DNA of 64,000 nt from JAPOUP01 sp965201085 (GTDB lineage: Bacteria; Pseudomonadota; Alphaproteobacteria; Rhodobacterales; Rhodobacteraceae), in the NCBI GenBank assembly GCA_965201085.1, contig CBDAVS010000025.1, positions 806,001 to 870,000 on the forward strand. Reading direction: 5' to 3'. This document shows positions 19,472 to 28,812 of this stretch, one piece after another (the first letter of the stretch is position 1; the number at the start of each line of letters is the position of its first letter). Both the position numbers and the translations under genes were made by a program. The notes under the pieces are model-generated. The model saw only the letters and a list, made by a program, of their open reading frames with translations. It had not been told where the DNA came from and did not search any database.

Positions 19472-21082
19472 CTACAGCGCGGCCTCAACCAGCCTCCTTG
19501 TGTAGTCGGTTTTCGGATTCCCGAGCACATCCGCGGTTGACCCCGACTCAACCACATTGCCCTGCTGCATGACGATGATGTTGTGGCACAGTGCGCGGAC
19601 CACCTTCAGGTCGTGGCTGATGAACATATAGGACAGGTCATGTTTCCGCCTGAGATCCCGCAGCAGATCGATGATCTGCGCCTGGATCGACAGATCGAGC
19701 GCGCTTGTCGGCTCGTCAAGCAGGATGAATTTCGGCCGGAGCACCATCGCTCTCGCGATCGCGATCCGCTGGCGCTGCCCACCGGAAAACTCGTGGGGAA
19801 ACCGGTCCATCACCGCGGGATTCATCTGCACCTCCGACAGGGCGTCCTCGATCATCCTCTCGCGCTCTTCACCGCTCCCGCCGATCCCGTTGACGACAAG
19901 GCCCTCACCGATGATCTGGCGAATGATCATGCGCGGATTCAGCGAAGAGAACGGATCCTGGAACACCACCTGGATCTCGGTGCGCAGCGGACGCATCCCG
20001 GACCGGGACAGATGGTCGATCCTTGCGCCGTCAAAGCGGATCTCGCCGGCCGTGGCGGCCTGCAGCCTGATCAGCGACATGCCGAGCGTCGACTTGCCGG
20101 AACCGCTCTCACCCACGATCCCCAGCGTCTCACCGGACCGAACCGAAAGCGACACGTCGTTGACAGCCACCAGGTCAAGAACCTGTCGGTTCCAGATAGA
20201 TCCGTGACGGATGCGGTACACGTTTCGCACGCTCCGCCCCTCAATGACCGCTGGTGCGTCTTCAGGCAACGGATCAGGCAGACCCGAAGGTTCTGACTCG
20301 ATCAGATGCCGCGTATAGGGATGCTGCGGTTCGTTGAACAGCCGCTCCGTTGTGCCGCGTTCCACGATTTCACCATAGCGCATCACGCAGACACGGTCAG
20401 ATGTACGGCGCACCACGCCCAGATCATGGGTGATCAGGATGATCGCCATGCCATGGCGTTCCTGCAGCCGTTTCAGCAGCGTCAGGATCTCGGCCTGCAC
20501 GGTCACGTCCAGCGCGGTCGTCGGTTCATCGGCAATCAGAAGGTCCGGCTCGTTGGCAAGGGCCATCGCGACCATCACCCGCTGCCTCTGGCCTCCGGAG
20601 AGCTGGTGCGGATACTGGGCGAACCGCGCTTCGGGATCCGGGATCTGCACCTCCCTGAGCAGACGGATCACCTCGGCGCGGGCTTCGGCCTTGCTCACTT
20701 TCCGATGGTTCAGGATGATCTCCGCCACCTGGTCGCCGATACGGTAGATGGGATTCAGGCTGGTCAGGGGTTCCTGAAAGATCATGGTGATCCTGTCGCC
20801 GCGGATCTCCTGCATCCTGTCTTCGGTCAGGGACATCAGTTCCTCTCCGCTGAACCGGACCGAAGCCCCGTCACCGACGGAGGCGTTCTCCGCCAGCATA
20901 CGCATGACGGCGCGCGCTGTGACCGACTTGCCGGAGCCGCTTTCCCCCACAAGCGCCAGTGTCTCTCCCCGTTCGACCCCGAACGAGACGCCGTTTACCG
21001 CGTTGACAGTCCCACCGACCGTGCGGAAATCGACCTTCACGTCCCGCACGCTCAGAAGCGGAGGCGCCGTGCCGTCAGGCAT
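19472..21082 (-). CDS. agpD: AgpD-like fused ABC ATPase, alpha-galactoside transport
   Basis: Two ATPase domains of the dipeptide/oligopeptide type are fused in one chain of about 536 residues. Each has Walker A GESGSGKS, the signatures LSGGQRQRVMVAMAL and FSGGQRQRIAIARAM, and a Walker B (LLIADEPTTALDV; FILLDEPTSALDL). In Sinorhizobium the agp system for alpha-galactosides uses such a peptide-type transporter, and the AraC and GH4 genes here match that setting. The start at ATG 21082 overlaps the agpC stop by 8 bp. Substrate assignment is inferred from context; a peptide is the alternative. Confidence 0.85.
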   Translation of the reverse strand: MPDGTAPPLLSVRDVKVDFRTVGGTVNAVNGVSFGVERGETLALVGESGSGKSVTARAVMRMLAENASVGDGASVRFSGEELMSLTEDRMQEIRGDRITMIFQEPLTSLNPIYRIGDQVAEIILNHRKVSKAEARAEVIRLLREVQIPDPEARFAQYPHQLSGGQRQRVMVAMALANEPDLLIADEPTTALDVTVQAEILTLLKRLQERHGMAIILITHDLGVVRRTSDRVCVMRYGEIVERGTTERLFNEPQHPYTRHLIESEPSGLPDPLPEDAPAVIEGRSVRNVYRIRHGSIWNRQVLDLVAVNDVSLSVRSGETLGIVGESGSGKSTLGMSLIRLQAATAGEIRFDGARIDHLSRSGMRPLRTEIQVVFQDPFSSLNPRMIIRQIIGEGLVVNGIGGSGEERERMIEDALSEVQMNPAVMDRFPHEFSGGQRQRIAIARAMVLRPKFILLDEPTSALDLSIQAQIIDLLRDLRRKHDLSYMFISHDLKVVRALCHNIIVMQQGNVVESGSTADVLGNPKTDYTRRLVEAAL

Positions 21083-22196
21083 TGGAATAGGGATCCATGG
21101 CATCGCGAAGGCCGTCGCCGAAGGCGTTGAACGCCAGCACGGAGACGATGATCATGCCAACCGGCGCCATCATCCACGGCGCGGAGGAGAACGACTGGAA
21201 ATCGAGCACCTGGTTCAGCATGGAGCCCCAGCTCACCATCGGCTGCTGCACCCCGACGCCGAGGAAGGAGAGGAAGCTTTCCAGCAGTATGATCTCGGGC
21301 AGGGCATAGGTCGCCCAGACGATGATGTGGCTCGATACGTTGGGCAGCAGGTGGCGCAGCAGGATACGCCCGGGTCCCGCGCCCACCGCCTCCGCCGCGC
21401 GCACGTAGTCCAGCCCGCGCATGGCGATCGTCTTGCCGCGCAGTTCCCGGCTTACGTCCGCCCAGCGCAGCAGCACAAGGATCGCCGCGAACATGAAGAA
21501 AATGACCGTCGGATCAGCCCGCCGCGGCAGAAGCGCGACAAGCGCGAGATACAGTGGAAGGTCGGGAAAGGCTTTCACGAATTCCACGACCCGCTGCGCG
21601 ACCAGATCGTAAAGCCCCCCGAAATATCCCGAACTCACTCCGATCACCGTTCCGATGAACCCGGCCGCGAGCATCACGGTAAAACCCATCAGGAGCGTGA
21701 CGCGCGTGCCGTGAATCATGCGCGAGAACACGTCTCGGCCCAGATTGTCGGTGCCGAGCAGATGCACGCGCGTACCGTCCCGGGAGCCGAAAAGATGGAT
21801 GCTGAAAGCCGCACCCAGGAACCTCCATTCGGACCCCTGAACGAACAGTGCAAGATCGGTCCGCTGCTCTGGATCGGGCACGAAGGTGATCTCGAAGGTG
21901 TTGGCGTCCATCTCCTCGGTCATGCCAAGGACATGCGGCGATGCCAGCCTTCCATCCGAGTCGAGGATCCGCACCATCTGCGGAGGCGTGTAGAGCGCGG
22001 CGCTGTTGGTGGCCGTGGGCGGGTAAGGAGCCAGGAAATCGGCGAATATCGCCGTCAGGACGACCAGAACGCAGAGGACCAGCCCGCCCATCCCGTAGAG
22101 GTTGCGCCGAAACCGCCTACGCACCAGCTGTCCGTAGGAGAGTGAATGCGCGGACCGTGCCTCGGCCGGACCTGCTGGCGAGCCGGCTTCCGCCAT
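21075..22196 (-). CDS. agpC: AgpC-like ABC permease
   Basis: A 373-residue DppC/OppC-type permease. A cytosolic N-terminus is followed by a transmembrane segment (LYGMGGLVLCVLVVLTAIFA), a long periplasmic loop of about 110 residues, and the conserved core with HLLGTDNLGRDVFSRMIHG and the EAA loop (YVRAAEAVGAGPGRILLRHL). It pairs with AgpB to form the channel. Its ATG shares a base with the agpB stop (TGATG), indicating coupled translation. The length is above the family average of about 300 because of the enlarged loop, which is common in the alpha-galactoside and related subfamilies. Confidence 0.85.
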   Translation of the reverse strand: MAEAGSPAGPAEARSAHSLSYGQLVRRRFRRNLYGMGGLVLCVLVVLTAIFADFLAPYPPTATNSAALYTPPQMVRILDSDGRLASPHVLGMTEEMDANTFEITFVPDPEQRTDLALFVQGSEWRFLGAAFSIHLFGSRDGTRVHLLGTDNLGRDVFSRMIHGTRVTLLMGFTVMLAAGFIGTVIGVSSGYFGGLYDLVAQRVVEFVKAFPDLPLYLALVALLPRRADPTVIFFMFAAILVLLRWADVSRELRGKTIAMRGLDYVRAAEAVGAGPGRILLRHLLPNVSSHIIVWATYALPEIILLESFLSFLGVGVQQPMVSWGSMLNQVLDFQSFSSAPWMMAPVGMIIVSVLAFNAFGDGLRDAMDPYSNA

Positions 22197-23221
22197 CAGC
22201 TCCCGCGCTCCATGGTCGCCTCCCGTACCCGCGGGTCAAGCAGGGCCAGCAGCAGATCGGCCACCAGGTTGCCGATCACGATGGCTACGGCGACCACCAG
22301 GAAGATCGCCGAGACCACATACATGTCCCGCGTTCCCACCGAAGAAAGGATCAGCGGTCCGATCGTCGGCAGGCCGAGAACGATCGCCACCTCGATCTCG
22401 CCCTTGATCATGTAGTCGAAGCGGGTGCCAAGGTTCATGACCACTGGATGCAGCGCGTTCGGAACGGCGTGCCGCCACAATGTCCTGTTCCGCGACAGCC
22501 CTTTGGCGCGGGCTGTCTCGATGAACTGCATGTTCATCACGTCAAGCAGGTTCCCGCGCATGATCCGCAGCGTATAGGCCTGACCGGCCCAGACCGAGAT
22601 CAGGATCACTGGCCAGACATGCAGGAACCAATCCCAGACCTTGGCCCAGCTGAAGTGATCCTGGAGGATGAATTCGGGGGAATAGAACGAACCGATATAG
22701 GGCGAGTGATAGACGAAAGCGAGAAAATATAGGATCACGAGCGCGACGATGAATTTGGGAACAACGATGCCGGTGAAGGCGAACAAGGTCGCAAGCGTGT
22801 CACCGAAGCGGTACTGGTTCTTTGCGGCGTGGATGCCAAGCAATATGCCGATCAGCTGGCTGAGCACGATCGCCACGACCGCAAGTCCGAGCGTTCGCCA
22901 GAAGCGCAGGCCGATCACCTCCGCCACCGGGCGGGACTGTATGAAACTGTGCCCGAAATCCGCCGAAAAAACGATTCCCTTTATCCAGATCCAGTACTGG
23001 ACGTAGAATGGCTGGTCGAGGCCGAGCCGTTCGCGAAGCGCGGTCGCCTGCACCTCCAACTCGGTGCGCGACTGTCCTGTCTGGGCCATCGCCTGATGCA
23101 TCCAGGTATCGACGTAATCGCCCGGGACCGCAAGGATCAGCCCGAATGACACCATGCTGATACCGATCAGGAGTGGAATCATGGCAGCCAGTCGCTGCAA
23201 CATGAACAACAGAACCCCCAT
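22196..23221 (-). CDS. agpB: AgpB-like ABC permease
   Basis: A DppB/OppB-type permease of about 341 residues with the typical opening MLQRLAAMIPLLIGISMVSF, six hydrophobic segments, and the EAA motif ETARAKGLSRNRTLWRHAVP. I place the start at ATG 23221 (MGVLLFMLQR) because a GGAG lies five bases before it; ATG 23203 is the alternative. It follows the binding-protein gene after a strong hairpin and overlaps agpC by one base. Confidence 0.85.
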   Translation of the reverse strand: MGVLLFMLQRLAAMIPLLIGISMVSFGLILAVPGDYVDTWMHQAMAQTGQSRTELEVQATALRERLGLDQPFYVQYWIWIKGIVFSADFGHSFIQSRPVAEVIGLRFWRTLGLAVVAIVLSQLIGILLGIHAAKNQYRFGDTLATLFAFTGIVVPKFIVALVILYFLAFVYHSPYIGSFYSPEFILQDHFSWAKVWDWFLHVWPVILISVWAGQAYTLRIMRGNLLDVMNMQFIETARAKGLSRNRTLWRHAVPNALHPVVMNLGTRFDYMIKGEIEVAIVLGLPTIGPLILSSVGTRDMYVVSAIFLVVAVAIVIGNLVADLLLALLDPRVREATMERGS

Positions 23222-23277
23222 TCGGCTCCGCACCCCCGCTTGCCTGGGCCCGCGCCCCTGTCAGGGCGGAAAGGCTT

Positions 23278-23307
23278 GGTCCGGCCCGTTCCGCAACGGG
23301 CCGGACC
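23278..23307 (-). terminator. strong hairpin between agpA and agpB
   Basis: GGTCCGGCCCGTT at 23278-23290 pairs perfectly with AACGGGCCGGACC at 23295-23307 (13 bp, 4-base loop). It sits 13 bp after the agpA stop and has no T run. It probably stops part of transcription or protects the agpA message, which would favour binding-protein production. Confidence 0.65.
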
Positions 23308-23320
23308 GGTTCGCATCGAC

Positions 23321-25345
23321 TCAGTATTGAGGTATCGTACCCGACAGCAATTCGTCGACCTGGTCTTCCGCGGCGGCCCATAGCCGTTCACGCACGACAC
23401 CGTCCTCGGCCCACTCGAACATGAAGACCGGCGTTCCGGGATGCGCGTTTCTGATCCGCTTGTTGATCAGTAGCGCCGCAGGCGCCTGCGTCAGTCCGAC
23501 CGTGTAGACGTTTTCCGTCCAGTTCCGCTGGATGATGCGGGCCGCTTCGGCAGCCTCGGCTGAATCCCATGTCTGCTGGACCGTATTCACGGCATCAACC
23601 ATTTCCCGCTCCCAGTCGAACAGGTTCCGGTTGCCGTCGTCGTCGACCTGATGCCAGTCGGGACAGTTGTCCGAAATCGGCACGTAGTCACAGGTCTGCC
23701 TCGTCGGAACCAGCCAGTGATGCCGGCGCTGGATCATGTTCCAGTTGCCGCTGTCAGCAACCGGCTCCAGTTCGTCAACAGCGCGTGGAAGGATGCGGAT
23801 ACCGACCTCCGAAAGCTGCGAAACCACCGCGTCGACCTGTTTCTTGTCAGTGGGCTCGCCCGTATCGTAGGCGAGGTCAATCTCCATATCCGCGCCGGTC
23901 CCCGGCAGGTTGCGAATACCGTTGCCGTCCGTGTCGGCCAGACCGAGAGCATCGAGCATTTCGTTCGCCCGGTCCCGGTCGAACCCGTAGAGAACCGTGG
24001 AGTCGTAGTCGTAATACGGGCTGCCAACGGAGAATCCACCCGGATAGGGATAGGTGAACGGCCCGCGCGCTATCGACTGTCCGATCGCTTCACGGTCGAG
24101 CGAACGGCTCACGGCGATGCGGAAATCAACGTTGCGGAAGAATGTCCGCAGCTCGGCATCGATTTCGTCCTCCACTCCCTTGTTTTCGGAGAGATTGAAT
24201 TCCAGCTCCCAGGAAAGAACCCGCGGACCGAACTGGGCCTTGGTCGGGCTGTCCTCCGCCTGCGACTGCTTCAGGGCCTCGACATAGTTACCGGGATTCT
24301 CCATGTTCGAGAAGTCACCCGTTCCGGCAACCGCCTGGGTCGTGCGGTCCGACCAGGTCGTGAGCTTGAAATGCATCTCGTTCATGTATGGCAGCTGGTT
24401 GCCAGCCTCATCCACCTTCCAGTAATATGGATTACGCCGCATGACGACGATCTCGTCGGGACGATGCTCGACCGGCACCCATGGACCCAGCACCACGGCA
24501 GGGGTCACGTCCGCCGGCAATGCGTTACGGTAGCTGTCATAGGTGGCGTCCGAACTGTATTTCGGGTGGTGATCCTTCAGGATATGGCTTGGACCGGGGC
24601 AGCCCTGGATATAGGCCAGCGACTGCAGCCGCGACGGACCCTGCGGAGCGGTGAAGTCAAACTGGACGGTATGATCACCGATCACCTCCATCGTCGTTCC
24701 CGCTCCCATGCCTTCCGGTGCCATCCAGGCCGCAACATTCTCGTCCAATACATTGTCTTCCCACCAGAAACGAACGTCTTCGGCATCGAACGGATCCCCG
24801 TCGGACCAATTCGCGTCGACAAGATGAAGCGTCAGCTCCGTTCTGTCGTCGTTCCATTCCCAGGATTTCGCCAGATTTGGCAACGGGCCGGACTGGTCCT
24901 CGGCCTTGACCTGCCAGAGCGGACCGACACGTACCAGACATTCCTGCATGGCCATATTGATGCCGCCCCATCCCTGATGCTGTCCGGCCATCCAGTTCCA
25001 CCCTTCCGGCCGTCCACCGATCACATGACGGAACACACCACCATATTCACCGATACCATCCGACATCGCGGCGGTAAGATGCACCAGAGGCTCGCTCGGA
25101 AGACGGTCCTCCACCCGCGGCAGTTCACCAGCCGCCACCATGTCCGACAGAAACGGCGATTCGCTGTAGCTTTCCAGCGCCCCGTAGGTCCAGAGTTCAT
25201 CACGGCCGAGAAGATCATAGTTCAGGCTGGCCATGCTCCGTTCGGGTGGCATCTGTTCCTGCGCCAGCGCCGCTCCCGCATGAAGACCAGCCAGACTGAC
25301 CCCCGACATCAGGGCAATCCGCAACCTCTTTTCATATCCGTTCAT
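23321..25345 (-). CDS. agpA: AgpA-like periplasmic alpha-galactoside-binding protein
   Basis: A 674-residue extracellular solute-binding protein of family 5 (peptide/oligosaccharide type). The N-terminus is a signal peptide (RLRIALMSGVSLAGLHAGAALA, cleaved before QEQMPPE). Family features are LAKSWEWNDDRTELTLHL, the NWSDGDPFDAEDVRFWWED motif and RIAVSRSLDREAIGQ. The length is close to S. meliloti AgpA and above most peptide-binding proteins (about 530). It probably binds raffinose- or melibiose-type sugars for AgpBCD. A ParB-like gene precedes it on the same strand. Confidence 0.85.
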   Translation of the reverse strand: MNGYEKRLRIALMSGVSLAGLHAGAALAQEQMPPERSMASLNYDLLGRDELWTYGALESYSESPFLSDMVAAGELPRVEDRLPSEPLVHLTAAMSDGIGEYGGVFRHVIGGRPEGWNWMAGQHQGWGGINMAMQECLVRVGPLWQVKAEDQSGPLPNLAKSWEWNDDRTELTLHLVDANWSDGDPFDAEDVRFWWEDNVLDENVAAWMAPEGMGAGTTMEVIGDHTVQFDFTAPQGPSRLQSLAYIQGCPGPSHILKDHHPKYSSDATYDSYRNALPADVTPAVVLGPWVPVEHRPDEIVVMRRNPYYWKVDEAGNQLPYMNEMHFKLTTWSDRTTQAVAGTGDFSNMENPGNYVEALKQSQAEDSPTKAQFGPRVLSWELEFNLSENKGVEDEIDAELRTFFRNVDFRIAVSRSLDREAIGQSIARGPFTYPYPGGFSVGSPYYDYDSTVLYGFDRDRANEMLDALGLADTDGNGIRNLPGTGADMEIDLAYDTGEPTDKKQVDAVVSQLSEVGIRILPRAVDELEPVADSGNWNMIQRRHHWLVPTRQTCDYVPISDNCPDWHQVDDDGNRNLFDWEREMVDAVNTVQQTWDSAEAAEAARIIQRNWTENVYTVGLTQAPAALLINKRIRNAHPGTPVFMFEWAEDGVVRERLWAAAEDQVDELLSGTIPQY

Positions 25346-25405
25346 CGGGTTTCTCCCCCCTATCCACAGTCAACGATGCTGGTAATACTGCTATCGTCAT
25401 GCCAC

Positions 25406-25843
25406 CTAATTCTTCCGATTTATTCTCATTAATCTCCTGTATCCCGTGATTTCAATGCGATGATTCAACCGACGAACCGCGCTGTGCGGTACCCGTCGCG
25501 CCCGGACCTCCGAATCGCCACGCAGATACGCATGGCAAAACCGATGAATTCCGTCAAGAATCATCAACCTGCTGCGGTTCCGGTAAACCTCAAGTGGAAA
25601 CGACAGGTCCGAACGTTCGATCCTCGCGTATTCCGATGTATGAATTTCCGGGTGCCCGATCACCATGCGGGGCGTGATACGGTATTCTCGACCGAAGGGG
25701 TCCGGCCAGACCGGCGCGTCCAGATGCCATTCCAGCGCCGCAATCGGAAGCGTATCGACGGGCAGGTCGAGTTCCCAGAGCATCGGAACATCCCAGTCGA
25801 TCGAATACCAGTACCGCTCGATCAATGCAGGAAGTCGTCGCAT
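25406..25843 (-). CDS. ParB-like-domain protein, function unknown
   Basis: A 145-residue protein whose central part (EVYRNRSRLMILDGIHRFCH, about residues 87-106) resembles the ParB/sulfiredoxin-like nucleotide-binding fold, where a hydrophobic strand leads into a DG-x-HR motif. It lacks the HTH of plasmid ParB proteins, so partitioning is unlikely. Single-domain members of this fold include small regulatory kinases and unknown proteins. It lies between the agpA gene (same strand) and melA (divergent). Start ATG 25843. I cannot assign a function. Confidence 0.6.
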   Translation of the reverse strand: MRRLPALIERYWYSIDWDVPMLWELDLPVDTLPIAALEWHLDAPVWPDPFGREYRITPRMVIGHPEIHTSEYARIERSDLSFPLEVYRNRSRLMILDGIHRFCHAYLRGDSEVRARRVPHSAVRRLNHRIEITGYRRLMRINRKN

Positions 25844-25988
25844 CGGCTTTCATGCCATATGTAAGAGAATTCAGGAACAATACCTGAGATAACCGGTAGT
25901 CGCACTTCACGCCGTGAAATAGCCATTCCTGACGATACCCTACCACCGGTCGAAACGCGACCGCATTACCCACGGAGCGTCTTTGGAT

Positions 25989-27341
25989 ATGTCCCCTGAT
26001 CCCAAGGTTGCGTTCATCGGCGCGGGATCCACGGTGTTCATGAAGAGCATCGTCGGTGACCTGCTGCAGAAGGAAGCGCTTTCCGGCGCCCATGTGTCAC
26101 TGATGGACATCGATCCGGGCCGGCTTGAGGATTCAGGCGCCGTCGCCCGAAAGCTGGTCTCGAGCCTCGGCGTATCCGCCTCCGTCAGCACCCATACGGA
26201 TCAACGGGAAGCCCTCGACGGCGCGGATTTCGTCGTCGTTGCGTTCCAGATCGGCGGCTATGAACCCTGCACGGTGACGGACTTCGAGGTTCCGAAGCGG
26301 TACGGCCTGCGCCAGACGATCGCCGACACGCTGGGCGTCGGCGGCATCATGCGGGGCCTGAGGACCGTGCCCCATCTGTGGAGCGTCTGCGGGGACATGC
26401 GTCAGGTCTGCCCCGACGCGCTCCTGCTCCAGTACGTGAACCCGATGGCGATCAACACCTGGGCGATCTCGGCGAGATACCCCGAAATCAGGCAGGTCGG
26501 CCTGTGCCATTCCGTCCAGGGCACGGCCGGGGAGCTGGCGCATGACCTCGACATTCCGGTCCAGCGCATCCGCTATCGCTGCGCCGGTATCAACCACATG
26601 GCTTTCTACCTCAGGTTCGAGGAGATCATGGAGGACGGTAGCCACCGGGACCTGTATCCCGACCTTCGCCGGGGCTACGCCGAGGGACGGCTTCCGAAGC
26701 CGCCCGTGTCGAATCCTCGCTGCCCGAACCGGGTCCGCTACGAGGTCATGTCCCGGCTGGGATATTTCGTCACCGAGAGTTCGGAGCATTTCGCCGAATA
26801 TGTCCCGTGGTTCATCAAGCGCGGCAGGCCGGACCTGATCGAGGGATTCGCAATCCCGCTGGACGAGTACCCGATTCGCTGCGTCGAGCAGATGGAGCGC
26901 TGGCGGGCCGAGGCGGAGGAATACCGGGAGGCCGGCGCGGTCGAGGTCGGGGAAAGCCGTGAATACGCCTCCGAGATCATGAATTCGGTGTGGACCGGCC
27001 GGCCGTCGGTCATCTACGGCAATGTCGCGAACGCCGGACTGGTCACGTCGCTTCCGGAAGGATGCGCCGTGGAGGTGCCGTGTCTGGTGGACCGCCATGG
27101 CATTCAGCCAACGCGGGTCGGGGATCTGCCGCCCCAGCTTGCCGCCCTCATGCGCACCAACGTCAATGTCCAGGAACTGACGGTCGCGGCCCTCATGACG
27201 GAGAACCGCGAACACATCCACCATGCCGCGATGATGGATCCGCACACCGCCGCCGAACTGGATCTCGGCCAGATCCACAGCCTGGTGGAGGACCTGATCC
27301 AGGCCCACGGCGAGTGGCTGCCGCGCTGGGCACGTGGATGA
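25989..27341 (+). CDS. melA: alpha-galactosidase, glycoside hydrolase family 4 (MelA-like)
   Basis: GH4 enzymes hydrolyse alpha-galactosides by a redox mechanism needing NAD and a divalent metal. The sequence shows the NAD-binding GAGST near residue 10, the metal-binding CHSVQG (about residue 174) and GINHMAFYL (about 200), all family hallmarks. Length (about 450) is normal. It is divergent from the agp genes and would act on sugars they import. A GGAG at 25974-25977 serves either ATG 25989 or a TTG two codons earlier; I chose the ATG. Intact. Confidence 0.9.
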   Translation: MSPDPKVAFIGAGSTVFMKSIVGDLLQKEALSGAHVSLMDIDPGRLEDSGAVARKLVSSLGVSASVSTHTDQREALDGADFVVVAFQIGGYEPCTVTDFEVPKRYGLRQTIADTLGVGGIMRGLRTVPHLWSVCGDMRQVCPDALLLQYVNPMAINTWAISARYPEIRQVGLCHSVQGTAGELAHDLDIPVQRIRYRCAGINHMAFYLRFEEIMEDGSHRDLYPDLRRGYAEGRLPKPPVSNPRCPNRVRYEVMSRLGYFVTESSEHFAEYVPWFIKRGRPDLIEGFAIPLDEYPIRCVEQMERWRAEAEEYREAGAVEVGESREYASEIMNSVWTGRPSVIYGNVANAGLVTSLPEGCAVEVPCLVDRHGIQPTRVGDLPPQLAALMRTNVNVQELTVAALMTENREHIHHAAMMDPHTAAELDLGQIHSLVEDLIQAHGEWLPRWARG

Positions 27342-27927
27342 GCCAGTCTGAAAGTCCACCGTGTTTCGGCCTGAAATTCAGCACTTCATCAGGTATCTGA
27401 ACACTGCGTGGATTCAAGCTTCAGCTTTCCAGATGCGGTCGCTGGCGGCGCTCCGCATCCGGTCCCGATGGCGTCCGACCCGACAGTTAGGCAGGCAGGC
27501 CACTCTGCCGGGCGCACCGAAGCGCCGCCATTTTGTCCGCACGCCCGACTTCCCCAGGACCGGACTGAATGCCAGTGATGAACACCGTATGTGGACGGGG
27601 TAACGCGATGTACCTGCGGCCAAAGCGAAACCGGAACTGTCTTCGCCCTGATCCAGCAACAGGCTGATGAGCAGACGACCCGGAGCCACCGACTGAACCC
27701 CCAAAATATCCGGCATTGCGCATGTTTCACTACCCCCGAAACTTCGCTTCGCCCTACCGTCTGTCAGACTTCGTAGCCTTGCGTTTTGCGCTTCCGGCAA
27801 TCATGCTTCCGACAGCGCTCTTCAGTCCCCCGGCAACAGCCAGGAACAAACTCGACCCCATCCTCATGACGCCCGCATGACGGGCGCGGCTTCGACCAAA
27901 GAACGGCATCACGGCAGGGAGGCTTCA
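27342..27927. other. long intergenic region, possible gene remnant
   Basis: About 590 bp between melA and the dioxygenase gene. Minus-strand frames contain short protein-like runs (MPDILGVQSVAPGRLLISLL near 27640-27720, and LFLAVAGGLKSAVGSMIA near 27800-27860) in different frames. This may be a decayed small gene, but I recognise no family. The promoter of the dioxygenase/halogenase pair should lie near its right end. Confidence 0.35.
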
Positions 27928-28812
27928 ATGGAACAGACGGAATCCATCGGCCAATGCCTGACGGAAATGGAACGCTACCTGTTCGACCTGAACGGGTTTC
28001 TGGTCCTGAAGAAAGCGCTTGCGGCAGACGAGGTTTCGGCCTGCAACGCCATACTCGACGAACTTCAGGACTGCGGTTCCGGCGAATGGATCGGCCATGT
28101 TCAGGGCCATAACTTCACCGGAAGCCACGAGGGGCTGAATCTGCAGCGGATCTACGAGGCTGCACAGCCATTCGAACGGCTTATCGACCACCCAAGCTGG
28201 ATCGATAAGGTGACCTGCTGCATCGGAACCGACAGGCCGAATTCTGACGGCCATCACGGTTCCTGCTTCATCGACGAGAACTTCGCGTCAATCCGCGGCC
28301 CCGGTCAGGCGATAGGTCTGCATTCCGGAGGACACGAGCGCGTGACACGCTGCCAGTTTCGCTATCACGACGGACAGTTCCACTGCGGACAAATCAACAT
28401 CCTGATGGCGTTCTGCGATATTGGCCCTGGCGATGGCGCGACGATGGTCATCCCCGGCAGTCACAAATCGAACATCAAGCATCCCGAATTCGCGCAGGGA
28501 AGCATGACCACCGAAAAAGGAACATCCGTGGACGGGATCACAGGCGCCGCGGAAGTGCATCTGGAAGCAGGTGACGCGATCATGCATGGATCGGCCCGGC
28601 GCATTTCGCCAGGGTTTCGCCGAACAGCCGTCTACCGCTATGGACCAAGCCGGGGGTTTTTCCGCCATCCTCACCGTCCTTCGGCGGAATTGCTCTCACG
28701 TCTGACGCGGCGCCGGAAACGGATTGTCATGCCACATGAGAATCCCAAAGGACCGGATTCCCCGAATGACGAAGTTTTCCCCATTCACCCCGCAATGAAG
28801 AGCGCACTGTGA
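27928..28812 (+). CDS. phytanoyl-CoA dioxygenase-like (PhyH) protein
   Basis: A 294-residue protein of the PhyH family, Fe(II)/2-oxoglutarate oxygenases that hydroxylate small molecules. Conserved features are GQINILMAFCDIGPGDGATM, VIPGSHKSN and the distal iron histidine in MHGSARR (H220), followed by the 2-oxoglutarate arginine in FRRTAVYRYGPS. The proximal H-x-D/E is less clear: LHSGGHE (131-137) stands there. The start at ATG 27928 has a good ribosome site (GGGAGG); the frame upstream is unrelated. It overlaps the next gene, a halogenase homologue, by four bases, so the two probably act on one substrate. Confidence 0.85.
   Translation: MEQTESIGQCLTEMERYLFDLNGFLVLKKALAADEVSACNAILDELQDCGSGEWIGHVQGHNFTGSHEGLNLQRIYEAAQPFERLIDHPSWIDKVTCCIGTDRPNSDGHHGSCFIDENFASIRGPGQAIGLHSGGHERVTRCQFRYHDGQFHCGQINILMAFCDIGPGDGATMVIPGSHKSNIKHPEFAQGSMTTEKGTSVDGITGAAEVHLEAGDAIMHGSARRISPGFRRTAVYRYGPSRGFFRHPHRPSAELLSRLTRRRKRIVMPHENPKGPDSPNDEVFPIHPAMKSAL

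Noticed and set aside
27414..27800. 128-codon minus-strand frame
   Set aside because: It has some protein-like runs, but no start site, domain or family; recorded only as a possible remnant.
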